NCBI GenBank assembly: GCA_003712125.1
Contig: RHLF01000002.1
Span: 806,001-870,000, forward strand
From: Allomuricauda sp.
GTDB lineage: Bacteria > Bacteroidota > Bacteroidia > Flavobacteriales > Flavobacteriaceae
Length of the DNA stretch: 64,000 nt
Direction: 5' to 3'
Positions 16,323 through 25,441 of the stretch are shown here, piece by piece (position 1 is the stretch's first letter; each line of letters begins with the position of its first letter). The translations under genes were made by a program, and so were the position numbers. The notes below the pieces were generated by a model that was not told the DNA's origin, made no database searches, and saw only the letters and a program-made list of their open reading frames with translations.

Positions 16323-17527
16323 CTCCGAGACAAACCCAAGAGTCGGAGTAAGGCCAATCGCAATTTGGTTAAAAATTCCTTGGCAACCGGTGTCATGGTT
16401 TTTTGAAGACTCAAGGCTTTTCTCTTGCCATTCATGGCAGCAAGAGCAATTTGTGATTTGATTTCCAATTCGTGTTTCCCGTACAACAGGGCCAAGAAGG
16501 TACATGAAACCATAAATAGCAACGCACCGGGTATCACTAGGGTAGGGGTCAGTTCATGATGAAAAAACCGATACAGTCCAAGTCCCGTGAAACTCCCATA
16601 TAGTATAATAAAGTGAATGACATATATACTGAGTGTGCTGGCTCCGATTTTAAGCACTGTTCTATTTGTCATGAATTTTCTAAAAACCATGAAAACGGCA
16701 AATACAACGAACACATCACCCAATCGAATAAATAGGTAATTGTTCATTTGAATCATTTCGAATAGGCGTATTCCGGTCCATTCCTGCAGTGTCAAAAAAC
16801 CACTTGAAGAATAAGCGATAAGCGACAATCCAACCAATGTGAAAGTTGTGATGGCCACTGGGTATAAGTACCTGTTGGATTTAAATCGCGTGAAAATGAA
16901 CGATAAAAATCCACCTAAGCTTGCATAACCCAACCACGGAATAATGGTAAAAACGGATCCATTGGCCTTTGTAAAATAATTCGCCAATACTTCTGGCATA
17001 AAACCAAAGGACCATTGCTTATACAATGGTTCGAAAAGGAAAAGCAAAAGCGTAATGGTGAGCAAAATGGTTGGAAAAACAAATTTCTTTTTATTGTGGG
17101 CTATCAGATATACACCGACGATCGCCAATATGGAAAGACCGATACAATGGAGCACATCAACCAAATAAAATCCATGATACAGTTGACCATTAAAGAGTCC
17201 GAAAATATTCAAGCGAAGCAGGTAGCCAATCAACAAAAGCTGAAGACCGCGTTTGATCCCTTTTTTTACACGTGGATTCTCAAGTCCTTTTTGGGGCACC
17301 CGAATCAACAAATAGGTGAAAATAAAACCCGAAACTGTAAAGAAAACAGGGGCCGTAATGCCTCTAAAATAAAGCCAAATCGAATATATCGGATTTTCGG
17401 GATTCCTGAAGATGGGATCTAGCAGGCCATCAATAAAGTGTCCTTGCAACATCATCAAAATTGCCCAGGCCCGCATGGCGTCAATAAAGAACAAGCGATT
17501 TGATGCTATTTTAGTCCCTGTTTGCAT
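16319..17527 (-). CDS. Membrane acyltransferase, HGSNAT/DUF1624-like
   Basis: 402 residues with about 10 membrane helices. The N-terminal motif 'NRLFFIDAMRAWAILMMLQGHFIDGLL', with a His in the first helix, and 'YFRGITAPVFFTVSGFIFTYLLIR' match heparan-alpha-glucosaminide N-acetyltransferase-like or acyltransferase-3-like proteins. These acylate sugars or polyols across a membrane using acyl-CoA. The C-terminus is basic and cytosolic (NGKRKALSLQ). The substrate cannot be read. A TAATTTTG element lies 44 bp upstream. Confidence 0.72.
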   Translation of the reverse strand: MQTGTKIASNRLFFIDAMRAWAILMMLQGHFIDGLLDPIFRNPENPIYSIWLYFRGITAPVFFTVSGFIFTYLLIRVPQKGLENPRVKKGIKRGLQLLLIGYLLRLNIFGLFNGQLYHGFYLVDVLHCIGLSILAIVGVYLIAHNKKKFVFPTILLTITLLLFLFEPLYKQWSFGFMPEVLANYFTKANGSVFTIIPWLGYASLGGFLSFIFTRFKSNRYLYPVAITTFTLVGLSLIAYSSSGFLTLQEWTGIRLFEMIQMNNYLFIRLGDVFVVFAVFMVFRKFMTNRTVLKIGASTLSIYVIHFIILYGSFTGLGLYRFFHHELTPTLVIPGALLFMVSCTFLALLYGKHELEIKSQIALAAMNGKRKALSLQKTMTPVAKEFLTKLRLALLRLLGLSRS

Positions 17528-17571
17528 ACCCTATATACTTGTATAACAATCCTTTTGGATGTTACAGCAGG

Positions 17572-17579
17572 CAAAATTA
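17572..17579 (-). promoter_or_regulatory. Candidate -7 promoter element (TAATTTTG, minus strand)
   Basis: TAATTTTG on the minus strand lies 44 bp before the ATG of the membrane acyltransferase at 17527, fitting the TAnnTTTG consensus. No -33 TTG at the right distance. Confidence 0.4.
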
Positions 17580-17643
17580 GCCAAAAAACTCGCACAGTGA
17601 CTGCATTTCATCTAATTTAGCAAAACAGCAATAATCGAATCAT

Positions 17644-18177
17644 ATGGCGCAAATATTGGCATTTGCAGGTAGTAATTCCTCTTCATCCATCAATTTCAAA
17701 CTTGTACAGCATACAATATCACTTATTGATGGGCATACGACCCAATCTTTGAACTTGGCAAATTATCCCTTTCCCATGTACAGTATTGATATGGAAAAGA
17801 ACAAAGGGTTTTCCAATTCGTTGGTGGAATTGAAGAACGATATTCAAAAGGCCGATGCATTAGTGCTTTCTGTAAATGAGCACAATAGCAATCCGTCTGC
17901 GTTTTTTAAAAATGTATTGGACTGGCTATCCAGAATTGATCGAAAATTCTTCGCTGACACCAAGATTCTGCTAATGTCTACCTCGGGCGGAAAGCGTGGT
18001 GCCATTGGTGCGCTTGAAGTTGTTGCCAATATGATTCCGCGTTTTGGTGGTGAGATTGTGGCGACCTTTTCGCTCCCTGATTTTTCCAATACATTCGAAA
18101 CGGGAACCGGAATCATTGATACGGAGTTGAAGATGGCACACGAAAAAGCACTGGAGGCATTTTTAGAATCAATCTAA
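17644..18177 (+). CDS. NAD(P)H-dependent FMN reductase family protein
   Basis: 177 residues in a flavodoxin-like fold: 'ILAFAGSNSSSSINFKLV' (phosphate-binding loop), 'LNLANYPFPMYSIDMEKNKGF', 'LVLSVNEHNSNPSAFFKNVLDWLSRI' and 'ILLMSTSGGKRGAIGALEVVANMIPRFGGEI'. Members reduce FMN, quinones or azo dyes with NAD(P)H; the substrate is not predictable. It is the first gene of a closely packed run: pabB follows after 4 bp. Confidence 0.88.
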   Translation: MAQILAFAGSNSSSSINFKLVQHTISLIDGHTTQSLNLANYPFPMYSIDMEKNKGFSNSLVELKNDIQKADALVLSVNEHNSNPSAFFKNVLDWLSRIDRKFFADTKILLMSTSGGKRGAIGALEVVANMIPRFGGEIVATFSLPDFSNTFETGTGIIDTELKMAHEKALEAFLESI

Positions 18178-18181
18178 TAGG

Positions 18182-19486
18182 GTGTTCGTGCGTATTAGGC
18201 GTAGTTTTCAAATTTCCTCTTCAATTGATTTTGAAAGAAAACTCTTTGAATGGGCAAAACAATACGATGACATTATTTGGCTTGAGAGTAATGACCATAA
18301 GGATAGGTATGGTGCTTTCAATTCAGCCCTGGCCGTTTCTAGTCATACCGGTCAGTCTAGAAAACGTATCGAAAGCCTAGACGCATTGCAACATTTTCTA
18401 AGCCATACTCAAGATTGGTTGTTTGGCTATTTTTCCTATGATTTGAAAAACAAATGGGAAGAATTGGATTCAGCAAATATTGACAGACTTTGTTTTCCTG
18501 AGTTATCCTTCTTTCAGCCTCAGAAGGTGATCTTGATGCAAAATGACCGGGTGACCTTTGAATATTTATCCGATAACGATCAAATCGATAAAGATTTTGA
18601 AGCCATTTCCAATATTGACCTTAGTCCGAAAGCAAGCTCCCAAGCCAATGCGCATATCAAGATTAGAATGCGAATCAAAAAAGACCAATATTTTGAAAAA
18701 GCAAGCCGTCTTTTAGCGCATATCAAAAGGGGAGATGTCTATGAGGTCAATTTTTGCCAAGAGTTTTATAGCGAGAACACCACTATTGATCCATGGTCCA
18801 CCTATGAACGACTCAATGCCATTTCAAAGTCGCCTTTTGCGGCTTTTATGAAACTAAACCAGCGGTATTTGGTTTCCGCCTCTCCAGAGCGCTATTTAAG
18901 ACGTTCGGGCAATACCCTAATTTCACAACCTATTAAGGGAACCGCAGCTCGTTCCGTTGATGCTCAGGAAGACAAATCGTTAAAAGAAGAACTTCGAAGC
19001 AATATCAAAGAAAGGGCCGAAAATATTATGATTGCTGATTTAGTGCGGAATGATTTATCGAAAAATGCGCTAAAAGGGACGGTTGAGGTTGCAGAGTTAT
19101 GTGGGGTCTATTCTTTTGAACAGGTACACCAGATGATCACCACCATTCGCTGTGCAGTAGCGCCAGAAAAACATGCCTTGGACTTGATTCGAGATACGTT
19201 CCCAATGGGTAGTATGACCGGAGCTCCCAAAGTATCTGCCATGAAATTGATTGAAACCCATGAAGAAACGAAAAGGGGTCTTTATAGTGGGGCTTTAGGG
19301 TATTTTTCACCGAGCGGAGACTTTGATTTCAATGTTGTTATTCGCAGTATTTTATACAATGCCCAAACCGCGTATGTTTCGTATTCGGTAGGAAGTGCCA
19401 TTACGGCCAAGTCCAATCCAGAACACGAATATCAAGAATGCCTTTTAAAGGCCAAAGCCTTAAGGCAGGTATTGGAAAGTGATTGA
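18182..19486 (+). CDS. pabB: Aminodeoxychorismate synthase component I (PabB)
   Basis: 434 residues starting at a GTG 4 bp after the FMN reductase gene; GTG 18188 is an alternative. The chorismate-binding domain covers about 160-434: 'GDVYEVNFCQEF', 'SASPERYLR', 'QPIKGTAARS', 'ENIMIADLVRNDLS', 'DTFPMGSMTGAPKVSAMKLIE' and 'RGLYSGALGYFSPSGDFDFNVVIRSI'. The Lys in PIKGT is the residue that marks PabB against TrpE, which has Ala there. It makes 4-amino-4-deoxychorismate for folate with glutamine amidotransferase PabA, which is not in this window. No C-terminal PabC domain is fused. Confidence 0.88.
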   Translation: MFVRIRRSFQISSSIDFERKLFEWAKQYDDIIWLESNDHKDRYGAFNSALAVSSHTGQSRKRIESLDALQHFLSHTQDWLFGYFSYDLKNKWEELDSANIDRLCFPELSFFQPQKVILMQNDRVTFEYLSDNDQIDKDFEAISNIDLSPKASSQANAHIKIRMRIKKDQYFEKASRLLAHIKRGDVYEVNFCQEFYSENTTIDPWSTYERLNAISKSPFAAFMKLNQRYLVSASPERYLRRSGNTLISQPIKGTAARSVDAQEDKSLKEELRSNIKERAENIMIADLVRNDLSKNALKGTVEVAELCGVYSFEQVHQMITTIRCAVAPEKHALDLIRDTFPMGSMTGAPKVSAMKLIETHEETKRGLYSGALGYFSPSGDFDFNVVIRSILYNAQTAYVSYSVGSAITAKSNPEHEYQECLLKAKALRQVLESD

Positions 19487-19504
19487 TATTATTAATTTTA
19501 CCGC

Positions 19505-20800
19505 ATGCTCCAGGAGTTTAATGACCATATTTCTGCTCGATTTCCCGATTTAAGGGAAACGAAGCTGCTGGTGGCCTGCAGTGGTGGATTGGATAGCATG
19601 GTATTGTCTAAGCTACTTCACGCTTTGAATATCAGTTTCGATTTGGCCCATTGTAATTTTGGTCTTAGGGGAGTCGAAAGCGATAAAGATCAAGAGTTTG
19701 TTGAAGCATTGGCCAAAGAATATGAGAGTCAGTTTTTTCACCATCAATTTGAAATGGACCCAAAATCGGGCTCAATTCAGCTAGAGGCGCGAAATCTTCG
19801 TTACAATTGGTTTGATAAGCTCTTGAACGAACACGATTACGATTATTTGCTCACTGCCCATCATATGGACGATGGTCTTGAAACGTTTCTGATTAATCTT
19901 GCTAGAGGGACCGGTATTGAAGGTTTGACAGGAATACCTGAGCGAAACGGTCAAATTGTTCGACCACTGCTTCCCTTTTCGAGAGAACAGCTCTTGAACT
20001 ATGCAAAAAAAGAAAATTTGACTTGGAGAGAAGATAGCAGCAATAGCGAAACAAAATACTTACGGAATAAAATACGCCATAAAGTTGTTCCAACACTCAA
20101 AGATTTGAATCCTATTTTTTTGAAAAGTTTTCAGGTCACCCAACATCGTTTGCGAGAATCCCATGAGTGGATTGAAAATCAAATTAAAGGATATCAACTA
20201 AAACTTTTTATAAAAGATGATAACAACTTTAAAATCAACATAAAACAATTAAAAAATATAGTGCCATTAGAAACCACGCTCTACTTGTTTTTTAAGCCCT
20301 ACGGTTTTACCAATGCTGTTGACCTGTTGGCACTTCTGGAAGCTGAAAGTGGTAAACAACTAATGTCAAGAACACACCGGTTGTTAAAAAATCGTGAACA
20401 CCTATTATTGGCAGCAATTGATGCGCCAACATTGGATACTGTTGAGATTCGGGAAGATCAATCAAGTATTGAAAAGCCTTTGCGATTGGAATTAAGGCGT
20501 GTTGAGAAATGGGAATCTCCCTCTAAAAACGAAATTTATGTTGATAAGGAAACGTTAAACTATCCGTTATTGATAAGAAAATGGGAAAATGGCGACTACT
20601 TTTATCCTTTTGGAATGGAAGGCCGGAAGAAGGTAGCCAAATTCTTCAAGGATGAAAAAGTTGACATTTTGTCCAAGGAAAAACAATGGTTGCTCTGTTC
20701 GGGAAATGATATTGTATGGGTTGTCGGGCGAAGAGCAGATAACCGCTTTAAGGTAACAAAGGCTACTGACCATATTGTAAAGATCACATGGCTAGAATAA
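19505..20800 (+). CDS. tilS: tRNA(Ile)-lysidine synthase
   Basis: 431 residues. The PP-loop 'LLVACSGGLDSMVLSKLL' has the SGGxDS ATP motif. Further blocks are 'DLAHCNFGLRGVESDKDQEFVEALA', 'YLLTAHHMDDGLETFLINLARGTGIEGLTGIPE' and 'LRNKIRHKVVPTL'. The C-terminal part ('KWENGDYFYPFGMEGRKKVAKFFKDEKV') is the TilS C-terminal domain. TilS modifies C34 of the tRNA(Ile) CAU anticodon to lysidine, which makes it essential. The 3' end overlaps the DsbD-like gene by 13 bp. Confidence 0.95.
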   Translation: MLQEFNDHISARFPDLRETKLLVACSGGLDSMVLSKLLHALNISFDLAHCNFGLRGVESDKDQEFVEALAKEYESQFFHHQFEMDPKSGSIQLEARNLRYNWFDKLLNEHDYDYLLTAHHMDDGLETFLINLARGTGIEGLTGIPERNGQIVRPLLPFSREQLLNYAKKENLTWREDSSNSETKYLRNKIRHKVVPTLKDLNPIFLKSFQVTQHRLRESHEWIENQIKGYQLKLFIKDDNNFKINIKQLKNIVPLETTLYLFFKPYGFTNAVDLLALLEAESGKQLMSRTHRLLKNREHLLLAAIDAPTLDTVEIREDQSSIEKPLRLELRRVEKWESPSKNEIYVDKETLNYPLLIRKWENGDYFYPFGMEGRKKVAKFFKDEKVDILSKEKQWLLCSGNDIVWVVGRRADNRFKVTKATDHIVKITWLE

Positions 20801-22773
20801 AATTTATTACAGCACTCCTGCTTCTTATTTTGTCCTTTACGGGCTTGTATGCACAGTCTGATGAAAATCCAGCATTCTGGAATCATGAGGTTCATAAAAT
20901 TGCGGAGGGGGAATACGAATTGATTTTTAAGGCAAAAATTTATGAAGGTTGGCACATTTATTCGCAACATACTGCTGAGGGTGGGGCCTTACCCAGCGAA
21001 TTTACCTTTAATGGTGCCGGAGAAACCTATGAATTAATTGGACCTACACAAGAAAGTGAAACCATAACTGCCTTCAGCGATGTTTTCGAGGTTGACGAAA
21101 CTTTTTTTAAGGACACGGCTGTTTTTACCCAGCGCATAAAATTACGAGATACCGATACTAGGCAAATTTCGGTTGCATTGTTCTATCAAATTTGTAAGGA
21201 GGTATGCATACCCAAAGACGAGGTTTTTGAAATTTCTTTGGATGGGAATGAGTTCGTTGTTGCCGAGCAAAATTTGGATGCTGAAAGCATTGCTTTGGGC
21301 GAGGCTTTAAAATTGGATTTGAAGGGAAAAGACATTCTTAATAAAGGTACCTTCTCTGATTCAGCGGCTGATTCCGGTTTATGGATGATATTTGGATTGG
21401 GTTTCTTGGGAGGACTCATAGCCTTGCTCACACCTTGTGTTTTCCCCCTGATTCCACTTACGGTATCCTTTTTTACCAAACATACCGGAAATCGATCTCA
21501 GGGCATCAAGAATGCCTTGATGTATGGCTTCTTTATTGTTTTGATTTACTTTTTATTGAGCCTGCCTTTTCACCTATTTGACTCTGTCGATTCACAGATC
21601 TTGAATACCATTGCGACCAATATTTGGCTCAATATTTTCTTTTTCTTGATTTTCGTCTTTTTCGCCTTCTCGTTTTTTGGGTATTATGAACTTACACTCC
21701 CTAGCTCATGGGCGAATAAACTTGATTCGGCCTCAACCAAAGTTGGGGGAGGGCTCGGCATATTTTTTATGGCCCTTACCCTGGCCATTGTATCGTTCTC
21801 TTGCACGGGTCCGATATTAGGGGGATTATTGGGAAGCACGGCATTGGCTGAAGGCGATGTTGCCATTAACCTTTCTGCGGGCATGACCGGTTTTGGCCTG
21901 GCATTGGCCTTGCCTTTTATGCTGTTTGCGCTATTTCCAACCTGGTTGAATTCCTTGCCAAAATCGGGAGGATGGATGACGACGGTCAAGGTAACCCTGG
22001 GATTTTTGGAATTGGCTTTGGCATTTAAGTTTCTCTCGAATGCAGATTTGGTGGGCAACTGGGGGCTGCTTAAACGCGAGATTTTCCTTGCAATTTGGAT
22101 CGTACTATTTCTCCTTCTGACGCTATATCTTTTTGGAATTTTCAGATTTCCACATGACGGACCAAAACAAGCACTTTCTCGTGGACGAAAGATTGTTGGT
22201 GTTCTCAGTGCTGCATTTACCATTTATCTCGTATTGGGTACGACGAACATGACCAACCTTAAATTATTGAGTGGATTTCCACCTCCTGATTTTTATAGTG
22301 TCGTTGAAAAAGATTCCGACTGTCCACTTGGGCTGGATTGCTTTAAGGATTTTGATTCTGGCGTTGCGCATGCCCGTTCTCAAAATAAACCCATTCTACT
22401 TGATTTTACGGGTTGGGCTTGCGTGAATTGCCGAAAAATGGAAGAAAACGTTTGGAGCGACCCCAAGATTTATGGGCTCATTCGTGACAACTATGTACTG
22501 ATATCATTGTATGTGGATGACAGAAAAGAACTTCCTGTCGAAGAGCAATTTGACTTTAAATATGAAACTGGTAGAATCAAGACCATTCAAACAGTGGGAC
22601 AAAAATGGGGTACATTCCAAACCCTGAACTTTAATGCTGCCTCACAACCTTATTATGTGTTGTTGTCTCCTGATCTTGAAGTTCTGAATGAGGCCGTGCA
22701 GTATGTCAATGCCGATATCTATGAGGAATGGCTGCAATCGGGCTTGGAAGCATATAACTTGTCTATGAAATAA
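20788..22773 (+). CDS. dsbD: DsbD-like thiol:disulfide interchange protein
   Basis: 661 residues. A signal peptide (MARIKFITALLLLILSFTGLYAQ) precedes a periplasmic DsbD-alpha-like domain (about 25-175; 'CKEVC' carries the redox pair). Eight or so membrane helices of the CcdA/DsbD type follow, with the two cysteines in 'LLTPCVFPLIPLTVSFF' and 'VSFSCTGPILGG'. A C-terminal thioredoxin-like domain ends with 'LLDFTGWACVNCRKMEENVW' (CVNC). It moves electrons from cytosolic thioredoxin to periplasmic thiol reductases, cytochrome c maturation or peroxide reduction. It starts inside the end of tilS (13 bp overlap). Confidence 0.93.
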   Translation: MARIKFITALLLLILSFTGLYAQSDENPAFWNHEVHKIAEGEYELIFKAKIYEGWHIYSQHTAEGGALPSEFTFNGAGETYELIGPTQESETITAFSDVFEVDETFFKDTAVFTQRIKLRDTDTRQISVALFYQICKEVCIPKDEVFEISLDGNEFVVAEQNLDAESIALGEALKLDLKGKDILNKGTFSDSAADSGLWMIFGLGFLGGLIALLTPCVFPLIPLTVSFFTKHTGNRSQGIKNALMYGFFIVLIYFLLSLPFHLFDSVDSQILNTIATNIWLNIFFFLIFVFFAFSFFGYYELTLPSSWANKLDSASTKVGGGLGIFFMALTLAIVSFSCTGPILGGLLGSTALAEGDVAINLSAGMTGFGLALALPFMLFALFPTWLNSLPKSGGWMTTVKVTLGFLELALAFKFLSNADLVGNWGLLKREIFLAIWIVLFLLLTLYLFGIFRFPHDGPKQALSRGRKIVGVLSAAFTIYLVLGTTNMTNLKLLSGFPPPDFYSVVEKDSDCPLGLDCFKDFDSGVAHARSQNKPILLDFTGWACVNCRKMEENVWSDPKIYGLIRDNYVLISLYVDDRKELPVEEQFDFKYETGRIKTIQTVGQKWGTFQTLNFNAASQPYYVLLSPDLEVLNEAVQYVNADIYEEWLQSGLEAYNLSMK

Positions 22774-22804
22774 GTATCTTAGTGGGGACTAACTTAACTC
22801 CCCC

Positions 22805-25198
22805 ATGAAAAGATTTAAAAAAGTACTGTGGTCCTTACTCGGACTCGTTTTGCTTTTAGTTCTCGCATTTTTTATTTTTTTGAATTCCCTAAAACCTGAT
22901 TATAAGGGCAAGAAGGAACTTACAGGGATATCTGCGCAAGTAGAAACCTACTTTGACACTTACGGAATTCCACATATATATGCTGACAACGAAGAGGACG
23001 CCATGCGTGCATTAGGGTATGTGCATGCCCAAGACAGGCTATGGCAAATGGAATTGTTGCGAAGGGCTGGCGCAGGACGACTATCGGAAATATTTGGGGA
23101 TTTGACTTTGGAAACAGATAAATTTTTCCTGTCTCTCGGAATAGATGACCACAATGATAAAGCGCTGGCAAATTTAGATAGGAGCCAACCAAGTGTGATT
23201 CTGGCTGAGGCCTATTTGGATGGCATCAATCAATTTATTGAAGATGGTCCTACACCGGTTGAATTTTATCTAACAGGACTTAAAAAGCAAAAATTTGAAT
23301 TGAAGGATGTTTATAATGCCGTCGCATATATGGGCTTTACCTTTAATAAAGGGGCCCGGGATATTGTAAATTCCAATCTCTTAAGTGTTTTGGATTCTTC
23401 ATACACCAACGCGCTTTTCGAAAGCGACCCGGCATCTGAAATTGCGATTCCCGTATATAAAGATACCTCGGCCACTGATTTGATTGCTATTCATTCAAAA
23501 ATTGCAAAGGCTTTGGACCAATTGCCCATACCAGAAATTTACGGAAGCAACAGTTGGGTCTTGGCACCGGAAAAAACAGCAACCGGTAAGGTGCTTTTTG
23601 AGAATGACCCCCATATTGCCCAAGCCCAACCTTCAGTTTGGTATGAGGCCCATTTGGTAACCCCCAATTATGAAAAATATGGGTATTATCTGGCGGGAGT
23701 TCCTTTTCCATTGCTATCGCACGACAGAAATATGGTCCACGGTTTTACCATGTTGGCCAATGACGACACCAATTTTTATTACGAGGAAGAACATCCCACC
23801 GATACTACGTTATACCGGTATAAGGAAGAATGGCGAAAGTTCGAATACATAACCAAAATGATTCAGGTCAAAGATGTGGGCCCAGTAGAATTTCAGTTTA
23901 AAAAAACCCATCGTGGCCCCATTGTCAATAGCAATTTTGCCAACAGAACACGGGTAGAAGGTGAGCGTCTGGTAAGTATGCATTGGTTATTTACCCAATT
24001 TGAAAATAAATTGGTGCAAGGACTTTACGGTATCAACCATTCCAGTACAATTGATGAATTTAGCACCTATTTGCCTTTCATTCACGCTCCAGGACTAAAT
24101 GTGATGTACGGCGATGCCCAAGGTAATATTGCCTGGTGGGGTACTGCCAAGTTATATCGCATGCCTGACAGCAAAAGTACCAAGTTTATTTTAGATGGTG
24201 CCAGTGGCGAAGATGACCCAGTTGCCTATTTAGGATTTGAACATAATCCTAAATCAGTGAATCCCCCTTGGTCCTATGTATATTCGGCCAATAACCAACC
24301 AGATTCCGTTTCTTCCATGTATGTGCCTGGGTACTTTGCCAATTCAAGTCGTCGGGCGGGTCGCATAGTTGATTTGATGCAAGCGAAAGAAAAGGGGTGG
24401 ACTCGGGATGATATGGCGAAAATGGCAACAGACATAACCTTGCGAACCGCTCAAGAATATATGAACAGTTACCTTAAGGAAATCGAAATTGAGGGGCTTT
24501 CGGAGGAACAGCTGGCCTATTTAGACATCATCAAGTCATGGGATGGGGGTTTTGACCTCATGAGCAAAGGCGGTGTCTTTTTTGAAAAAATGGACGAGGT
24601 GCTTCACCAAAATCTTTTTGCGGATGAGTTTTCTTCGATTGAAGAATATCAATCGTATAGCGTTCAGTTAAAACTGGAAAAGATATTTTTTAATGAGGCT
24701 TCAATTTGGTGGGATGATGTGACTACGGCAACCAAAACAGAAAGCCGTAAAGAGATCATCAATAAGTCATTTCGCGATGCCTGGGCATTGCTATCGCAGG
24801 AATTGGGCAATGACTACCAAAACTGGACCTGGGAGAAAGTTCATTATTTAGAACATGACCATCCTATTGGTCGGGTGCCCTCTTTGAGAAAATATTTCAA
24901 TGTCGGACCCTTTCCTTCTTCAGGAACGTCTGGCACATTGAACAACCAAGGTTTTCGCGTTACGGAAGATAAGCGTTACAAGGTGACCAGTATTCCTTCT
25001 ACGAGACGGATTGTCGATTTTTCGGATATCGAAAACAGTATCAGTATTTTGCCTACAGGACAATCAGGGAACCCATTGAGTAAGCATTATAAAGATCAGG
25101 CCGAAATGTATTTGAAGGGTGAATTCAGAAAAATGATGCTCAATGAAGCGGAAATAAAAAACTCCTCAAATCTATTATCCTTTAAGCCCAAGGAATAG
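22805..25198 (+). CDS. Penicillin acylase family protein (Ntn hydrolase)
   Basis: 797 residues with an N-terminal membrane segment or signal anchor (RFKKVLWSLLGLVLLLVLAFFIFL). The alpha-chain region has 'TYGIPHIYADNEEDAMRALGYVHAQDRLWQMELLRRAGAGRLSEIFG'. The spacer ends at G247, and S248 in 'YGSNSW' is the predicted nucleophile at the N-terminus of the beta chain after self-cleavage. Later blocks are 'FENDPHIAQAQPSVWYEAHL', 'GDAQGNIAWWGTAKL' and 'SGTSGTLNNQGFRV'. Family members hydrolyse amides: beta-lactam side chains, acyl-homoserine lactones or lipid-like amides. The substrate is not deducible. It lies 31 bp after the DsbD-like gene. Confidence 0.92.
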   Translation: MKRFKKVLWSLLGLVLLLVLAFFIFLNSLKPDYKGKKELTGISAQVETYFDTYGIPHIYADNEEDAMRALGYVHAQDRLWQMELLRRAGAGRLSEIFGDLTLETDKFFLSLGIDDHNDKALANLDRSQPSVILAEAYLDGINQFIEDGPTPVEFYLTGLKKQKFELKDVYNAVAYMGFTFNKGARDIVNSNLLSVLDSSYTNALFESDPASEIAIPVYKDTSATDLIAIHSKIAKALDQLPIPEIYGSNSWVLAPEKTATGKVLFENDPHIAQAQPSVWYEAHLVTPNYEKYGYYLAGVPFPLLSHDRNMVHGFTMLANDDTNFYYEEEHPTDTTLYRYKEEWRKFEYITKMIQVKDVGPVEFQFKKTHRGPIVNSNFANRTRVEGERLVSMHWLFTQFENKLVQGLYGINHSSTIDEFSTYLPFIHAPGLNVMYGDAQGNIAWWGTAKLYRMPDSKSTKFILDGASGEDDPVAYLGFEHNPKSVNPPWSYVYSANNQPDSVSSMYVPGYFANSSRRAGRIVDLMQAKEKGWTRDDMAKMATDITLRTAQEYMNSYLKEIEIEGLSEEQLAYLDIIKSWDGGFDLMSKGGVFFEKMDEVLHQNLFADEFSSIEEYQSYSVQLKLEKIFFNEASIWWDDVTTATKTESRKEIINKSFRDAWALLSQELGNDYQNWTWEKVHYLEHDHPIGRVPSLRKYFNVGPFPSSGTSGTLNNQGFRVTEDKRYKVTSIPSTRRIVDFSDIENSISILPTGQSGNPLSKHYKDQAEMYLKGEFRKMMLNEAEIKNSSNLLSFKPKE

Positions 25199-25299
25199 AC
25201 CTTAGCGTTAATGGCACTCAGAAATTTTAAAAATTTACCTCGATCAAAAACGAAATCTTGATACAAGTTTTAGCTGGCTTGCATATGTACCTTATAAGT

Positions 25300-25360
25300 C
25301 GGTCAATTGTGATTTTATGAATAATACCTTTCCCAAATCACAAATGCTTAAAACTGACCG
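25300..25360 (+). promoter_or_regulatory. Large imperfect inverted repeat upstream of the TonB receptor operon
   Basis: CGGTCA (25300-25305) and TTGTGATTT (25307-25315) recur as reverse complements TGACCG (25355-25360) and AAATCACAA (25335-25343). The spacing between the blocks differs on the two sides, so each half-site carries the same two modules. The structure ends 3 bp before the candidate -7 element. It could be an operator or an RNA structure. Confidence 0.5.
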
Positions 25361-25363
25361 AGA

Positions 25364-25371
25364 TAGTTTTG
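25364..25371 (+). promoter_or_regulatory. Candidate -7 promoter element (TAGTTTTG)
   Basis: TAGTTTTG matches TAnnTTTG 70 bp before the receptor ATG at 25442, immediately after the inverted repeat. It is the best promoter candidate in the 243-bp gap 25199-25441, which holds no gene. Confidence 0.4.
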
Positions 25372-25441
25372 TTAAAAACAAAATCCTTGTAATCATTGAT
25401 AAATGTCACCCAAAAAATTAATATTTTAACGGGACATTAAG

